A stretch of 64,000 nt of DNA, from the NCBI GenBank assembly GCA_023614405.1, contig CM042697.1, positions 158,572,149 through 158,636,148 on the forward strand, written 5' to 3'. Position 1 is the first letter of the stretch; each line of letters begins with the position of its first letter. Source of the stretch: Avena insularis. Its lineage: Eukaryota > Streptophyta > Magnoliopsida > Poales > Poaceae. The notes beneath the pieces were generated by a model that saw only the letters and a list, made by a program, of their open reading frames with translations, was not told where the DNA came from and searched no databases. The translations under genes were made by a program, and so were the position numbers. Below, piece by piece: positions 44,854 through 54,737 of the stretch.

Positions 44854-47800
44854 TTGGTGCCTCCAAAGGATTTATGGGGCAAATCCAAATGCACCACGGC
44901 CTCGCTGAAATCCTTCCAGGAAGCGGGGATTCTTTGCAAGGGAAAGTGGCGAATCCCTGCGGCCAGGGAAACGGAGCCCAAGGCCCACCCCGGAGAGTTC
45001 ATATGTTTCTTGATCCACCTGGAGAGGGGGCTCGGATTCCCCATGTCGATCTTCTTCTAACGGTTCTGCGCGTATTACGCGATCAAACCTTCAGATCTAG
45101 GGCCGCACAGCATCGAGCAGCTCGCCATTTTCGTGGCATTCTGCAAGTGCTATCTGGGGTGTCGCCCCTACTTTCCCCTGTGGCTGGATCTGTTTCATGG
45201 TTGCGTCAGCCACGAAGGGGCTGGCGGCCCAATCCTAGTAGCGGGTGGTGTTACCTTCCAATTGAAGACCAAGGCCACCTTCCTGGACCTCATGCTCCCA
45301 AATAAATCTGCCAGAAAGTGTAAAAAGAGGTGGTTTTATGTGAGCTAGTCGATGTCGGACGGTGAAGTAACGCTCCCGATGTATAATTCTGAGAGGAGCG
45401 AGCCGTGCCGGTTGTTGACGACCAAGCTTCTCGACGACCATAGGATGGTCATGGAAGAGATGTTGACGCAGATCTAGACACTAAAGAAGGAAGGCCTAGA
45501 AACCATCAATTTGTACAATTGTTGGCTCGGGAGGCGATTGGTGTCGTTGGCGAGTCGGTCCCATTGGATGTACCAATACACCGGTAAGGACGATGACACG
45601 AAGGTGTGCTCGGTGAACTAGGACGCCGACGACTATGCCGTCGCTCTGAAAAAACATTACGGAGGCAGAGTACACCGACCCTAAGGCTGGGCTCGCTCCG
45701 TATACCGCCACGGGAAAACGCCAGGCACCATCAGTAAGTTTCTCTTTGACTTTGCAGTCGCAGTATTGTAGTCATGGTTTATTGATATCGTTTGCCTTTG
45801 TTAGTTGTTTCGGGTTCTGGAGAATTGGCTTCCTCCTGTCGATGAAGAGATCCCCAAGGATCTCGAAGAAGACTCGGGCGAGTCCTCCGATAGCAAGGAC
45901 GAGGCGGTGGAGGTTGCCACACCCGCACCCGTGGATCAGAAAACCCAGGGGCAGAAGCGGCGTGAAGTCGACACAAGCCACATCCTCGAAGAGCATGACA
46001 GCAATGACGACAACACATAGGAGAATAGTTCGTGGCGCATGGCTACGCTGGCAGAAACTAGACGCAAGCCAAAGTCGCTCGCGAAGAAGACAACACCGAA
46101 GACAGTGTCGCCGCCCAGATCGATAGAGGTTTTCAAGTCGGATGAGGAGCCTGACGACGTGGAGACTAGGGCCTCAATGAAGATTCTGGAGGATCTAGCT
46201 CTGTTGAAGGGATCGGGTGCCAAGGCCATGGTGGAGGGCGAGATCCCACTTGCAGCGATCCCGCCGCCATTCTTGATGGTCCCGGGGCCAGGGGATGCCA
46301 TGGTCACGGAGTCGAGGTCCTCGCCATCGAGGGAAGCGCCTATGTTGCCCGGGACGGAAGTGGCCGTGGCTTCAGCCTCATCATCGAAGAAGCCTGCGGT
46401 GTCATAGGCTGCGAGCGTGTTTGAGAGGGGGCTCACTCGCAAGTTGGGCCCGGAGCTGGAGAAGACAGCTCACATGAGCAATGGCCTGCGCTTCCTCCCC
46501 GTCGCCAAGTAAGTTTGTGCCAGGTGGTACGCAGTAGTTTTCGGGGTCGTTTAGCGGATCACTGACCGTGTTGTTTTGCAGGACCGGTGCCAAGAAGATC
46601 GGTCACCCTTTGGTGGACAAAGTTCCTCCAGTTGCCCTGGAGGGGAGGCCGCTCCTTCCAAGAAGAGGAAGGGTGATGCAGTCGAGGCGCCAATCGAAGG
46701 CGTGAAGAAGAAGGAGGGTGATTCCGCTACAACGACAGAAGGGCAAGTCGACACATCGGTCGAGGCGCCAGTCGGAGCTGTCGTTGCTTTGTAAGGTGAA
46801 GCGGTCGCGAGCTCGCAGCTGGGCGAGTCGACTGCGCTGACAGGGGCATTGGTGCCCATGGCTAGTGCTCCAGCGGCGATGACTGCGACGTTCCCTCGCT
46901 TCATGGCGAGAGCATCCGCCGCAGCGACAGGAATGCAATCACCTCAGGTTCCTGAGGTCGTTGATGGTGATGCTAGGCAGCGACGCGAGCGTACATCGTT
47001 CGTGTTGCCATTGGCCGACGCCATCGAGCTTCACGGCATGCTAGGAGCTGCCATCCAGGTATGTCCAGTCCTCGAGGATCTAGTCGCTGAATTTCAGCGG
47101 CTAGATTCTTAGATCTTTGGTTGTCCAGTCCCCAAGGATCTAGTCGCTGGATTTCAGCGGCTAGATTCTTAGATCTTTGGTTTTCTAGTCCCCGAGTGTC
47201 TAGTCGCTGAATTTTACAGGCTAGATTCTTAGAACTTTAGACGTTTTCCCATATGTAGTCTTCTGATTGCAGGGTCTTCAGCGGGAATCGGTTGATCGGC
47301 AGGCCGCGAAGGAACGCCTGGAGCACGACCTGCAGGCCGCACACATCAGTAGTTGCAGGCGACTGCAGGTGAGTTGATTTCACCTCTATTAACTTGTATT
47401 CTTGTTATTGTGCGAGTATTTCACTACACTCGTCATTCCGCTAGAGGACCGCACCTGCGTGATTGCCAAGGCCCGTGAGGGTTATGTTCCGGTCGCCGAG
47501 CTAGAGTCTGTGAAGTCAGCGCTAGCCACATCGGAGGGACGGATCGCCTCCTTGGAAAAGGAGCAAGAGACGAAGAAGAAGGATATGACCTCATTAGAGG
47601 AGAGGGCTCAGGCCGCGATCATCACGGCGGAGGGTGAGCGGAAAGTCTCCGACGCGCTCGTTGCTGGTTTGCAAAATTAGCTGTCGGCCCTGGAGAATTT
47701 CGTCACAGAGCGTTGTCGTCCGCTTCTTGGTGAGTGCTCTTTCCGCGTTTTCTTTTGGTAGTGGTTGGCGAGTCCCCGAGTGTTTGAGTCCTCGAGTGGG

Positions 47801-48293
47801 TGAATCCCATAGGTGCACTTCCTTGCCGATTTTAATTTCCGGCATTGCAGGCGCGATTTGTCAGGAGGATCCGGAGGTGCAGACATACGACGCCGAGCAG
47901 TGCATGACCGCAGTGGTGGATGCGTCCACCCTCTCGGCGACGTGCGTCCAGGACGTCCTCCAAGGGATCTCGCCCACCGAGGAGATCGCTAGTGGGTTGA
48001 CGGAGGTGTGGCGCTACCTCGAGGAAGCGCCTGTTGTGGTTGCGTGGATGACGCGGTCGGCCTTTCGCCGTGGAGCCGCGACTGCGCTGAGTCTTGGACT
48101 CATGCACTTCCCCAATGACTTCGACCTCGACGATGTCACCAGCGGGTATCCCTCGGCAACTGGCTTAGTGGAGATTGCAGAGGTGATGAAGCTAACCGCC
48201 AAGGCCACTCCCTTCGGGGAGCAGGTGTTGCCGATGGGTTATTTATTGCCGTACCAGGAGACGGTGGTGGCGCCGAATGACCCTGAACTGTAG
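44854..48293 (+). pseudogene. Antisense gene of G3: PF04195-like domain plus coiled coil, six exons
   Basis: Opposite strand to gag-pol. Reconstructed exons are about 44854-45733, 45805-46508, 46582-47058, 47273-47368, 47447-47729 and 47851-48293, all with GT-AG introns and matching phases (0,2,0,0,1). Exon 1 holds the grass gypsy-type transposon domain: HLERGLGFPMSIFF, IKPSDLGPHSIEQLAIFVAF, LGCRPYFPLWLDLFHG, INLYNCWLGRRLVSLASRSH. No ATG is seen at its 5' edge. Exons 2-3 are acidic, Lys-rich and probably disordered; exons 4-5 form a coiled coil (AVELESVKSALATSEG-type heptads); exon 6 is a conserved C-terminal part (VWRYLEEAPVVVAWMTRSAF). Stops at 45058, 45346, 45475, 45619, 46018, 46405, 46792 and 47678 and a frameshift near 45655 show decay. 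Function is unknown. Confidence 0.72.
47059..47272 (+). repeat. Third intron of the G3 antisense gene, carrying a 60-bp tandem array
   Basis: The intron runs from CAG|GTATGT (47059) to TTGCAG (47272). Inside, three 60-base units start at 47063, 47123 and 47183, with core gtccagtccycraggatctag, tagtcgctgaatttcagcgg and ctagattcttagatctttgg. The exons on either side join in phase 0 (GAAIQ|GLQRES). Confidence 0.8.
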
Positions 48294-48569
48294 CATCGCG
48301 ATCTGAAGTCAGAGCAACCTTTCTGATCGGCGATCACAAAGAGCTTGACGACGTATTCGGCGAACCCTTAGGAACCCTTTGCCCGGGTCAGGGTGGTGGC
48401 AGTGCATCCTCTTCGAAACCTGCGGAGTAGAAAGTTGCCCTGGGCCGTTATGTTAGTGGTAGCGACTGGGTGCTTTTGTATGAATCTCAACAATGAACAA
48501 TGTATTTTGCTGCTGAGGAGGAGGAAAACATGAATCATTTTTCATTTCTTTGTGATCTCCATTTGTTGT
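48294..48569 (+). other. 3' region of the G3 antisense gene
   Basis: About 276 bases after the stop of exon 6. It has AT-rich patches (caatgaacaatgtattttgc) that could serve 3' end formation. No coding potential is evident. Confidence 0.4.
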
Positions 48570-49110
48570 GCGAGTCCCCGAGCGTGTCTGCCCTTTAATG
48601 GGGTTTACCTCACATGTGTGTAAGTTTGTTTGTGTTAGACTGTTAGTTTAGTCAGAGTCGACTCGTCGTGGCTCGTAGAGCCAGTCGCTTGGAGATCCCA
48701 AGGGGTGCTCTATACTTGGATATTTTCTGGACGCGAGCGGGGTCGGTTAGGCAAGTCCCCGAGCGTGGTAGTTAGCCGTTCTAGTCGCATGCCCAAGGTA
48801 GGTGAGGACATGGTGCATTTTTTGTAACGCATCTCTCCTCCTAGCTCAGAAAACTAGTCGTGTGGCGAGTCTAGGGCATGCTCTCATACTTGGTGTGTTC
48901 CCGAGCTGAGTGGGTTTAGACTTGGGCAAGTCCCCATGCGTGTTACTTAATCGTTCGAGTCGCTATGCGCAAGGATGTGTAGGACAGGTTGTTGTATGAA
49001 GCGTGTGCGGTTATCTTGGCCTAGTGGGCCAGTCGAGCTAGGAGAATCCGATCGTGGCTCCGGGGTGGCGTTTTCGTGGATGAAGGAAGGCCCGAATACT
49101 TTCGGTGCCC
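48570..49110. repeat. About 178-bp tandem repeat, three diverged units, in G3
   Basis: Units start at 48570 (gcgagtccccgagcgtg), 48751 (gcaagtccccgagcgtg) and 48926 (gcaagtccccatgcgtg), spaced 181 and 175 bases. Later parts of the units share gctcgtagagccagtcgctt-like and ctctatacttgg-like blocks. The array lies between the converging ends of the antisense gene and integrase. Confidence 0.7.
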
Positions 49111-49278
49111 TTGTGCCGCACTACTTAGCTATGCCGGTCGCTCGACCATGGGTTGCCTTCCGTGGGTAGCATATTGCTAATTGTACCAGTGCGATTGGCA
49201 CAAGAGTTTGGCGAGTGGGCACAATTTGTGCGATTCAAATATATTTCATTGTATGGTGGCTGGGTACAAATTGTAGTT

Positions 49279-50455
49279 CTATGTGTAGAACTTTCGGAGG
49301 AGGTGTACATTCCATGGCCGCTTGACGTCGAGCTGACCATCACCTCGTACATCGAGAAGGTAATAGGCGTCGTTGCCGAGGACTCTCCCTATGGAGAATG
49401 GTCCCTCCCATGGGGGAGAGAGCTTGTGCATGCCCTTCTTGTCCTGTATGAGTCATAGGACCAGGTCGTCTTCCTGGAAGGTGCAAGTCCAGACTCGGAG
49501 GCTGTGGTAGTGGCGGAGTCCCTGCTAGTAGATGGCGGTGCGGGAGCGAGCTAGGTCGCGTGCTTCATCGAGATGGTTGACCCATCTTGGCGTGTGAGCT
49601 CGTTGTTGGCCTCCGCGTAGTTGACGACCCGAGGCGAGTCGTTTTCCAGGTCGGTTGGCATGACGGCTTCGGCGCCATACACCATGAAGAAGGGTGTGAA
49701 CCCTGTTGCCCGGTTGACGGAGGTGCGAATGCCCCATACGACGGAGGGGAGCTCTTCGACCCAGCATCCTGGAGTTTGCTCGAGGGGAAACTATAGTCGT
49801 GGCTTGAGGCCGTGGAGATGCTTTGGTTGGCACGCTCTACTTGTTCATTCAACTCCGGGTGGGCGACTGAGGCGAGGTCGAGCCGTATGTTGTGCTCTTC
49901 GCAGAATTCGGCCATGGCGCCTTTTGCGAAGTTGGTGTCATTGTCCATGATGATGTTGTGCAGGTACCCGTACTAATAGATGAGCTCGCAGACGAACTTG
50001 GTGGCGATCTTCCCGTCACACTTCCTGGCCGGCTTGGCCTCGACCCACTTGGTGAATTTGTCGACTGCGACCAGGAGGTGGGTGTAGCCAAAAGAAGCCT
50101 TTTTGAATGGGCCCACCATGTACATGCCCCATACGGCGAATGGCCAGGTGATGGGGATTGTCTTGAGTGACAAACCAGGGATGTTCGTCTGGTTGCCGTA
50201 TTTCTGGCACCAGACGCAGTGTTGGACGATGTTGACGGCGTTGGCATGCGCGGTGAGCCAGTAGAAGCCATGTCGCATGGCTTTGGCGACTAGAGACCGG
50301 GCGCCGGCATGGTGGTCGCAGTCGTCAGCTTGAATGTCCTGGAGGATCTTGCGTCCTTCCCCTGGTTGCACGCAACATTGGAACTCGCCGGTCACGCTGC
50401 ACTTGTGGAGCTCGCCGTTGATGATGACGAAGGATTTGCAGCGTTGCACTATCAT
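49279..50455 (-). pseudogene. Integrase of G3, broken
   Basis: Starts after KCSVTGEFQCC with a zinc region DCDHHAGARSLVAKAMRHGFY and HCVWCQKYG. The first catalytic Asp is lost: GMYMVGPF, where GLDMVGP is usual. The second reads MDNDTNF, and the Glu is present in EQVERANQSI. A frameshift near 49850 moves to YGAEAV.. sequence in another frame. The C-terminal part, KLSPPWEGPFSIGRVLGN, ends RPWNVHLLRKFYT at the TAG, 49279-49281. Tat integrases have no chromodomain and none is seen. It converges with the antisense gene. Confidence 0.85.
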
Positions 50456-50518
50456 GTGTGCTTATGTCTCATCCAAAGGCAGGGTCCCGCTCTCTAGGTA
50501 GGCGAGGTATGGCGTGGT

Positions 50519-51112
50519 CTAGTCACTGGGTTTTGAAACCATGGCAACCAGGACGGGCTCGGGTTGTAGCAGTATCCCGATGTCGATCTCCTTCGGCGGG
50601 GAGACCAAAGGCTTGTGGATGCTGTCGATGAAGACGCCCGCGGGTGGTGTTTGCCGAGCCGATCCGATATGGGAGAGGGCGTCGGCCCCCTCGTTCTTGC
50701 GCCTGTTGATCCACTTGACGGAGTAGCCGACGAAGTGCCCCCCTAGCTGGTCCACCGCTTGGTGGTATGCTGCCATGGTGGGGGAGATGGCGTCGCAGGT
50801 ACTAGCGACTTGTGCGGCGACGAGGTCGAATTCGCCATAGCACCATAAGCGGTTGAAGTTCATCTCCTAGGCGTCCCGCGTGCCGTGGAGGAGGGCCTCA
50901 TATTTGTCTATGTTGATGGTGTAGGGCGTGAAGTCGAGGTGCAGCACGTAGCGGAGATTGTCGCCCTTGGGGGAGGTGAGTACAATCCCAGCCCATGTGA
51001 TGTCCGCATTCTTGGACCCATCGAAGTAGAGCGACCAGTAATGGAGATAGGTTAGCTTCTCTGGATGCTGTGCTTCTTCCCAGTCGGCCATAAAATCTAC
51101 CAAGGCTTGCAA
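50519..51112 (-). pseudogene. Second (archaeal-type) RNase H of G3
   Basis: Two adjoining minus-strand frames. The first reads ADWEEAQHPEKLTYLHYWSL, the first Asp motif LYFDGSKNA and DKYEALLHGTRDA with the Glu. A TAG near 50866 is followed by NFNRLWCYGEFDLVAAQVAST, where the usual GDSDL has become GEFDL, then KNEGADALSHIGSA. This second RNase H beside the classical one is diagnostic of the Tat lineage. It links to integrase through SYGTLP-like linker sequence containing stops. Confidence 0.82.
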
Positions 51113-51325
51113 CTTAATCGCTTTGCACGGCTCGTACCTTATGTTGTGGGTGTCAATTTTGACGCCCCACTTGGCGACTCGCCCAGTCGTTTCGCGGTTG
51201 CGGATGATGTCCTATAGTGGCATGGAGGAGATGACTGTGATGGGGTTCTCCTGGAAGTAGTGCGGGAGCTGTCGCTGGGCTCTGAATACCGCGTATACTA
51301 GTTTCTGGTATTGCGGGTAGCCCTG

Positions 51326-52573
51326 TCATGAGTCTGTTAAGACTTTGCTAATGTAGTAGACCGGGCACTGCACATGGCATTCCTTGCCCTCCTCTGGCCG
51401 CTCGACGACCATCACGGCGCTGACGACTCGTGTGGTGGTCGCGACATAGATGAGCATTGGCTCCTTGTCGACGGGGGCGGCGAGTAGTGGTGACACGAGT
51501 ATCACTTCTTTGAGTGATTTGAGTGCATCGTCCACTTCTTTGTCCCATTGTAACATGGGGTTCTTGCGCATCAGGCGGTACAGAGGCATTGCCTTCTCGC
51601 TGATTCGGGGGATGAAGCGGCTGAGGGACGCGACTTGACCGGCCAGTTTTTGGACATCGCGGAGGCACTCGGGTTTGCTGAGTCGTGTGATGGTGTCGAT
51701 CTTGGTGGGTTTGCTTTGATGCCTCGCTTGGAGACCACATACCCAAGGAGTTGTCCGGTGGGAACGCCGAAGGTGCACTTCCCTGGGTTTAGCTTGATCT
51801 TGTACCTCCATAGATTTGCGAAGGATTCAGCCAGGTCTGCGAGCAGGTCGCTCTGGCAAGTGGACTTTACCACCACGTCGTTGATGTAGACGTGGATGTT
51901 GTGGCCAATTTGACTCGCAAGGTGCTCATGCATGCACCGCTGGTAAGTTGTGCTGGTGGTTTTGAGGCCGAACGTCATGGCAGTGTAGCAGTAGGTACCG
52001 AATGGCGTGATGAACGCCGTCTTCTCCTCGTCCTCGGTCGCTATCTTGATTTGCTTGTAACTAGAGTAAGCATCAAGGAAACATAGCGACTCCGATCCCG
52101 TGACCGAGTCGATGATCTGGTCGATGCGCGGGAGGACGAATTCTTCCTTCGGGAAGGCGTTGTTGAGGTTGGTGTAGTCAATGCACATTCTCCAGGTCTT
52201 GTTCTTTTTCATGACCAGGACTAGGTTTGCCAGCCACTTGGAGTACTTGATGGGCCGGATGAAGCCCGCGGTGAGTAGACGTTGCACTTCTTCAGCGATT
52301 GCTCAGCGGTACTCTTCATTTAAGGTCCACAGTGACTGCTTTACATGCCGTGCTTTGGGATCGGCATTAAGCTTGTGCTCGGCGAGTTCCCTTGGGACAC
52401 CTGGCATGTCAGATGGCTTCCATGCAAAGATGTCGCGATTCTCATGGAGAAACTCGATGAGCGCGATTTTCTATGTGGGGATCATGCTTGTCCCGATGGT
52501 GACCATCTGGTTGGAGTCGCTTGGGACCAGCTCGACGGTGCGTGTGTGCACGGAAGCTTCGAACACCATCTAG
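51326..52573 (-). pseudogene. Reverse transcriptase and classical RNase H of G3
   Basis: The start region has FLHENRDIFAWKPSDMPGVP and ends in a TAG before the main frame at 52287. RT shows AGFIRPIKYSKWLANLV, RMCIDYTNLNNAFPKEEF and CFLDAYSSYKQI. The active-site box reads VYINDVVVKS: Asn replaces the first Asp of YVDD, so polymerase activity should be lost. A frameshift near 51790 leads to LSKPECLRDVQKLAGQVASL and ISEKAMPLYRLMRK. RNase H (MLIYVATTTRVVSAV, CPVYYISKVLTD) is cut by stops at 51326. Frames and stops show long decay. Confidence 0.85.
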
Positions 52574-52618
52574 CCAGCATTTTCTGTGCTGGGCTTCTTC
52601 AGTATTGTGGGGTCATCC

Positions 52619-53344
52619 TTATCGATACCACTTGCGTATTTGGTGAGTGTTGGCGTGGTTAGTTTCCATAGCAATGACGGCCTCTGCAAGTTTGGAGCCT
52701 TTCTCCTCGCACTCCACGGCCATGTCAGGGTCACCGTGGACGGTGATGATGCCGCATGGCCCTGGGAGCTTCATCATGTTGTACGCGTAGTGCGGTGCCG
52801 CCATGAATTTGGCGAATTCTTGTCACCCCAGGACGTAGTGGTAGGGGATCTAGAAGTTCACCAGCTTGAAGACGATCCGCTCGGTGCAGAAGTTGGAGGG
52901 CGTGCCGAACGTGACGGGCAACGTCACCTTGCCGATCCGGTATGCCTTCCGACTAGGGACGATGCCGTGGAAGGTGGTGAGGTTCGATTCGACCATTGGC
53001 TACGGGATCTGCAGCCGTTTGAACGTGTCCAGGTAGAGTATGTTGATGGAGCTCCCGCTGTCCATCAGTGTCTTGGGGAGCCAGTAGTCAGCCACTTTGG
53101 GCTTGACCACTAGGGCAACTTGCCTAGGGTACTTGATCTATGGAGTGTGGTCCTCGCGGCTCCACGTGATGCGCTGCTCAGACCAGTTGAGGAAGCGGGG
53201 GATGTCGGCTTGAGTCACCGCGTTCACAGTGACTGCACAGGCGAGCACCTTCTTCTCGCGCTTGGTGCTGAGCCCGGTGAATGAGCACAGCGAGCCGACG
53301 TCGTTGTCGAACCCTCTGGCATTGCCGTTTGGCGGGTTGCTGTT
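52619..53344 (-). pseudogene. Aspartic protease region of G3
   Basis: Minus-strand reading with several stops. The protease motif is TLMDSGSSINILYLDTF near 53020-53075, keeping the D-S-G triad. It is followed by PVTFGTPSNFCTERIVFKLV and AAPHYAYNMMKLPGPCGIIT (open at 52804-52619). Between it and gag the text reads KREKKVLACAVTVNAV. In a working element this protease would cut the polyprotein inside the particle. Confidence 0.78.
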
Positions 53345-54733
53345 GGGGACTTCCCTTACTCATCGTGCCTTCTCGATCTCCTTCAGGGAGTGGCAGTTGG
53401 TGGTAGTGTGAGTGGCGGATCTCCCCTCCCTGCTATGGTAGACACAGGGCTGGTTGAGCAGAGCCGTGGGGTCGAATTTCGGCCTCGCGCGATAATTTCC
53501 GCTATCACGGTAGTTTCCTCCGTCGCGGCGGAGGTACTTCGGGTCGTGTGGCGCGTAGCCAGCATTAGCGACGAAGTCAACTCTCCCGTCATCGCGGCAT
53601 TTGCCGGTGAGGCGAGTGTTGTTGTAGCGCATCTCGCGCTGTCTCCTGTTATCATTGCTGCTTGCGCGGCGTCTTCCTCCGGATTCATCGTCAGAGTCTT
53701 GGTTGGAGTCCTCCTACACGTAGAACTTGGCGATCTCGAGGAGGTCCAGGATGTTTTCGAGCGACCGGTAGACCCTCGTGATCTTGGCGAACAGAGGGTC
53801 ATACCAGCACGCGTTCTTGAAGCAGTGGATCGCTATGTCGGGGTGGATGACGGAAGTGTTGATCCATAGTTCTTCCCACTGATGCACCCAGCGGCAGGTC
53901 GACTTGCGCGGTCCCTGGATGCAATGCTCTAGGTCTTCGATGGTGGTGGCGCGGGTGTAGGATCCCTCGAAGTGCTTGACAAAGGCCTCGTGCATGTCCT
54001 CCCATGAGTCGATGCTATCCGTGGGGAGGGTGTTGATCCATTGTCGGGTCGCTCCCTCCATCATTAGGGGAAGCTAGTGAGCGGCAAGTAGGTCGGTGTG
54101 GCATGCGATCCCCATCGCCATGAAGTATGTGTCGATCCACACCGCTGGATAGTATGCCGGGTCGTACTTTTGGATCTCCTTTGGCGCCTTGAAGTTGGCG
54201 GGGTACTTCTCGCCTTGGATCATTGGTCCGAAGCACTGGGGGCCGAATCGGCTGAGGGAGCCTCTTGGCTCGGGGTCGCCGCGGTTGGTGAGGGTGCACC
54301 TCAGGTCGTTGGGCTGGCGTGCCAGCCAGGTTTGATTGTTGATGATGTGCGTTCACGCGTCGATCGGCTGGCCATTAGCGGTGACCGTATTGTTTCCCGG
54401 TCACGGCTTGTTGATGGAGCGTGCGGGGTGCACGGCCCGTGGATGGTGTTGCAAGGGCTCGGGTGGTGGACAGTTGAGGGTGTTGGCGATTGTTGGGCAT
54501 CCGCACGAGGCCGCCCTACTTCCGGACGAGCGGGAGTACATCTGTCCATGCATGTTGACTCCCGCAGCTTGCTACTCGATGGCCCTGGTGAGTAGGTCCT
54601 AGGCGTACTAGACCTATAGTGCGCCCTCTCCTGTGATATTGAGGTTGGCGACTGCTGCCTACCACGTGATGACATTGTCCATCGGGGTGGAGTACAGCGG
54701 AATCCCGTTTGCATCACGGTCTTGTGGAGACAT
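53345..54733 (-). pseudogene. Gag of G3
   Basis: The ATG at 54733 (MSPQDRDANGIPLYSTPMD) is the expected start of this Tat gag type. The linker has several stops, then RFGPQCFGPMIQGEKYPANF and PAYYPAVWIDTYFMAMGIAC. The core frame (54064-53714) reads GATRQWINTLPTDSIDSWED and FVKHFEGSYTRATTIEDL. After a TAG comes an Arg/Asp-rich tail and the Cys/His motif VYHSREGRSATHTTTNC, closing LKEIEKAR. Copia C4 begins four bases upstream of the start codon, so the leader, PBS and 5' LTR are cut off here. Confidence 0.85.
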
Positions 54734-54737
54734 GATA

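Larger units (their letters stand above)
42559..54737 (-). mobile_element. Tat-lineage element G3 with antisense six-exon gene
   Basis: Minus-strand element: gag (54733-53345), protease, RT, RNase H, second RNase H and integrase (to 49279), then a + strand multi-exon gene (about 44854-48293), polypurine tract and 3' LTR (44423-42559, split by solo LTR C3). The 5' LTR and PBS are not in the window, because copia C4 inserted at the gag start and G4 in turn inserted into C4. RT and integrase active sites are mutated. The five bases left of the LTR are actaa; the partner duplication would be beyond the window. Confidence 0.88.

Noticed and set aside
53390..54595. Two + strand frames of about 160 residues opposite G3 gag
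   Set aside because: Antisense shadows of gag; no domain, no splice logic, unlike the genuine antisense gene at 44854-48293.
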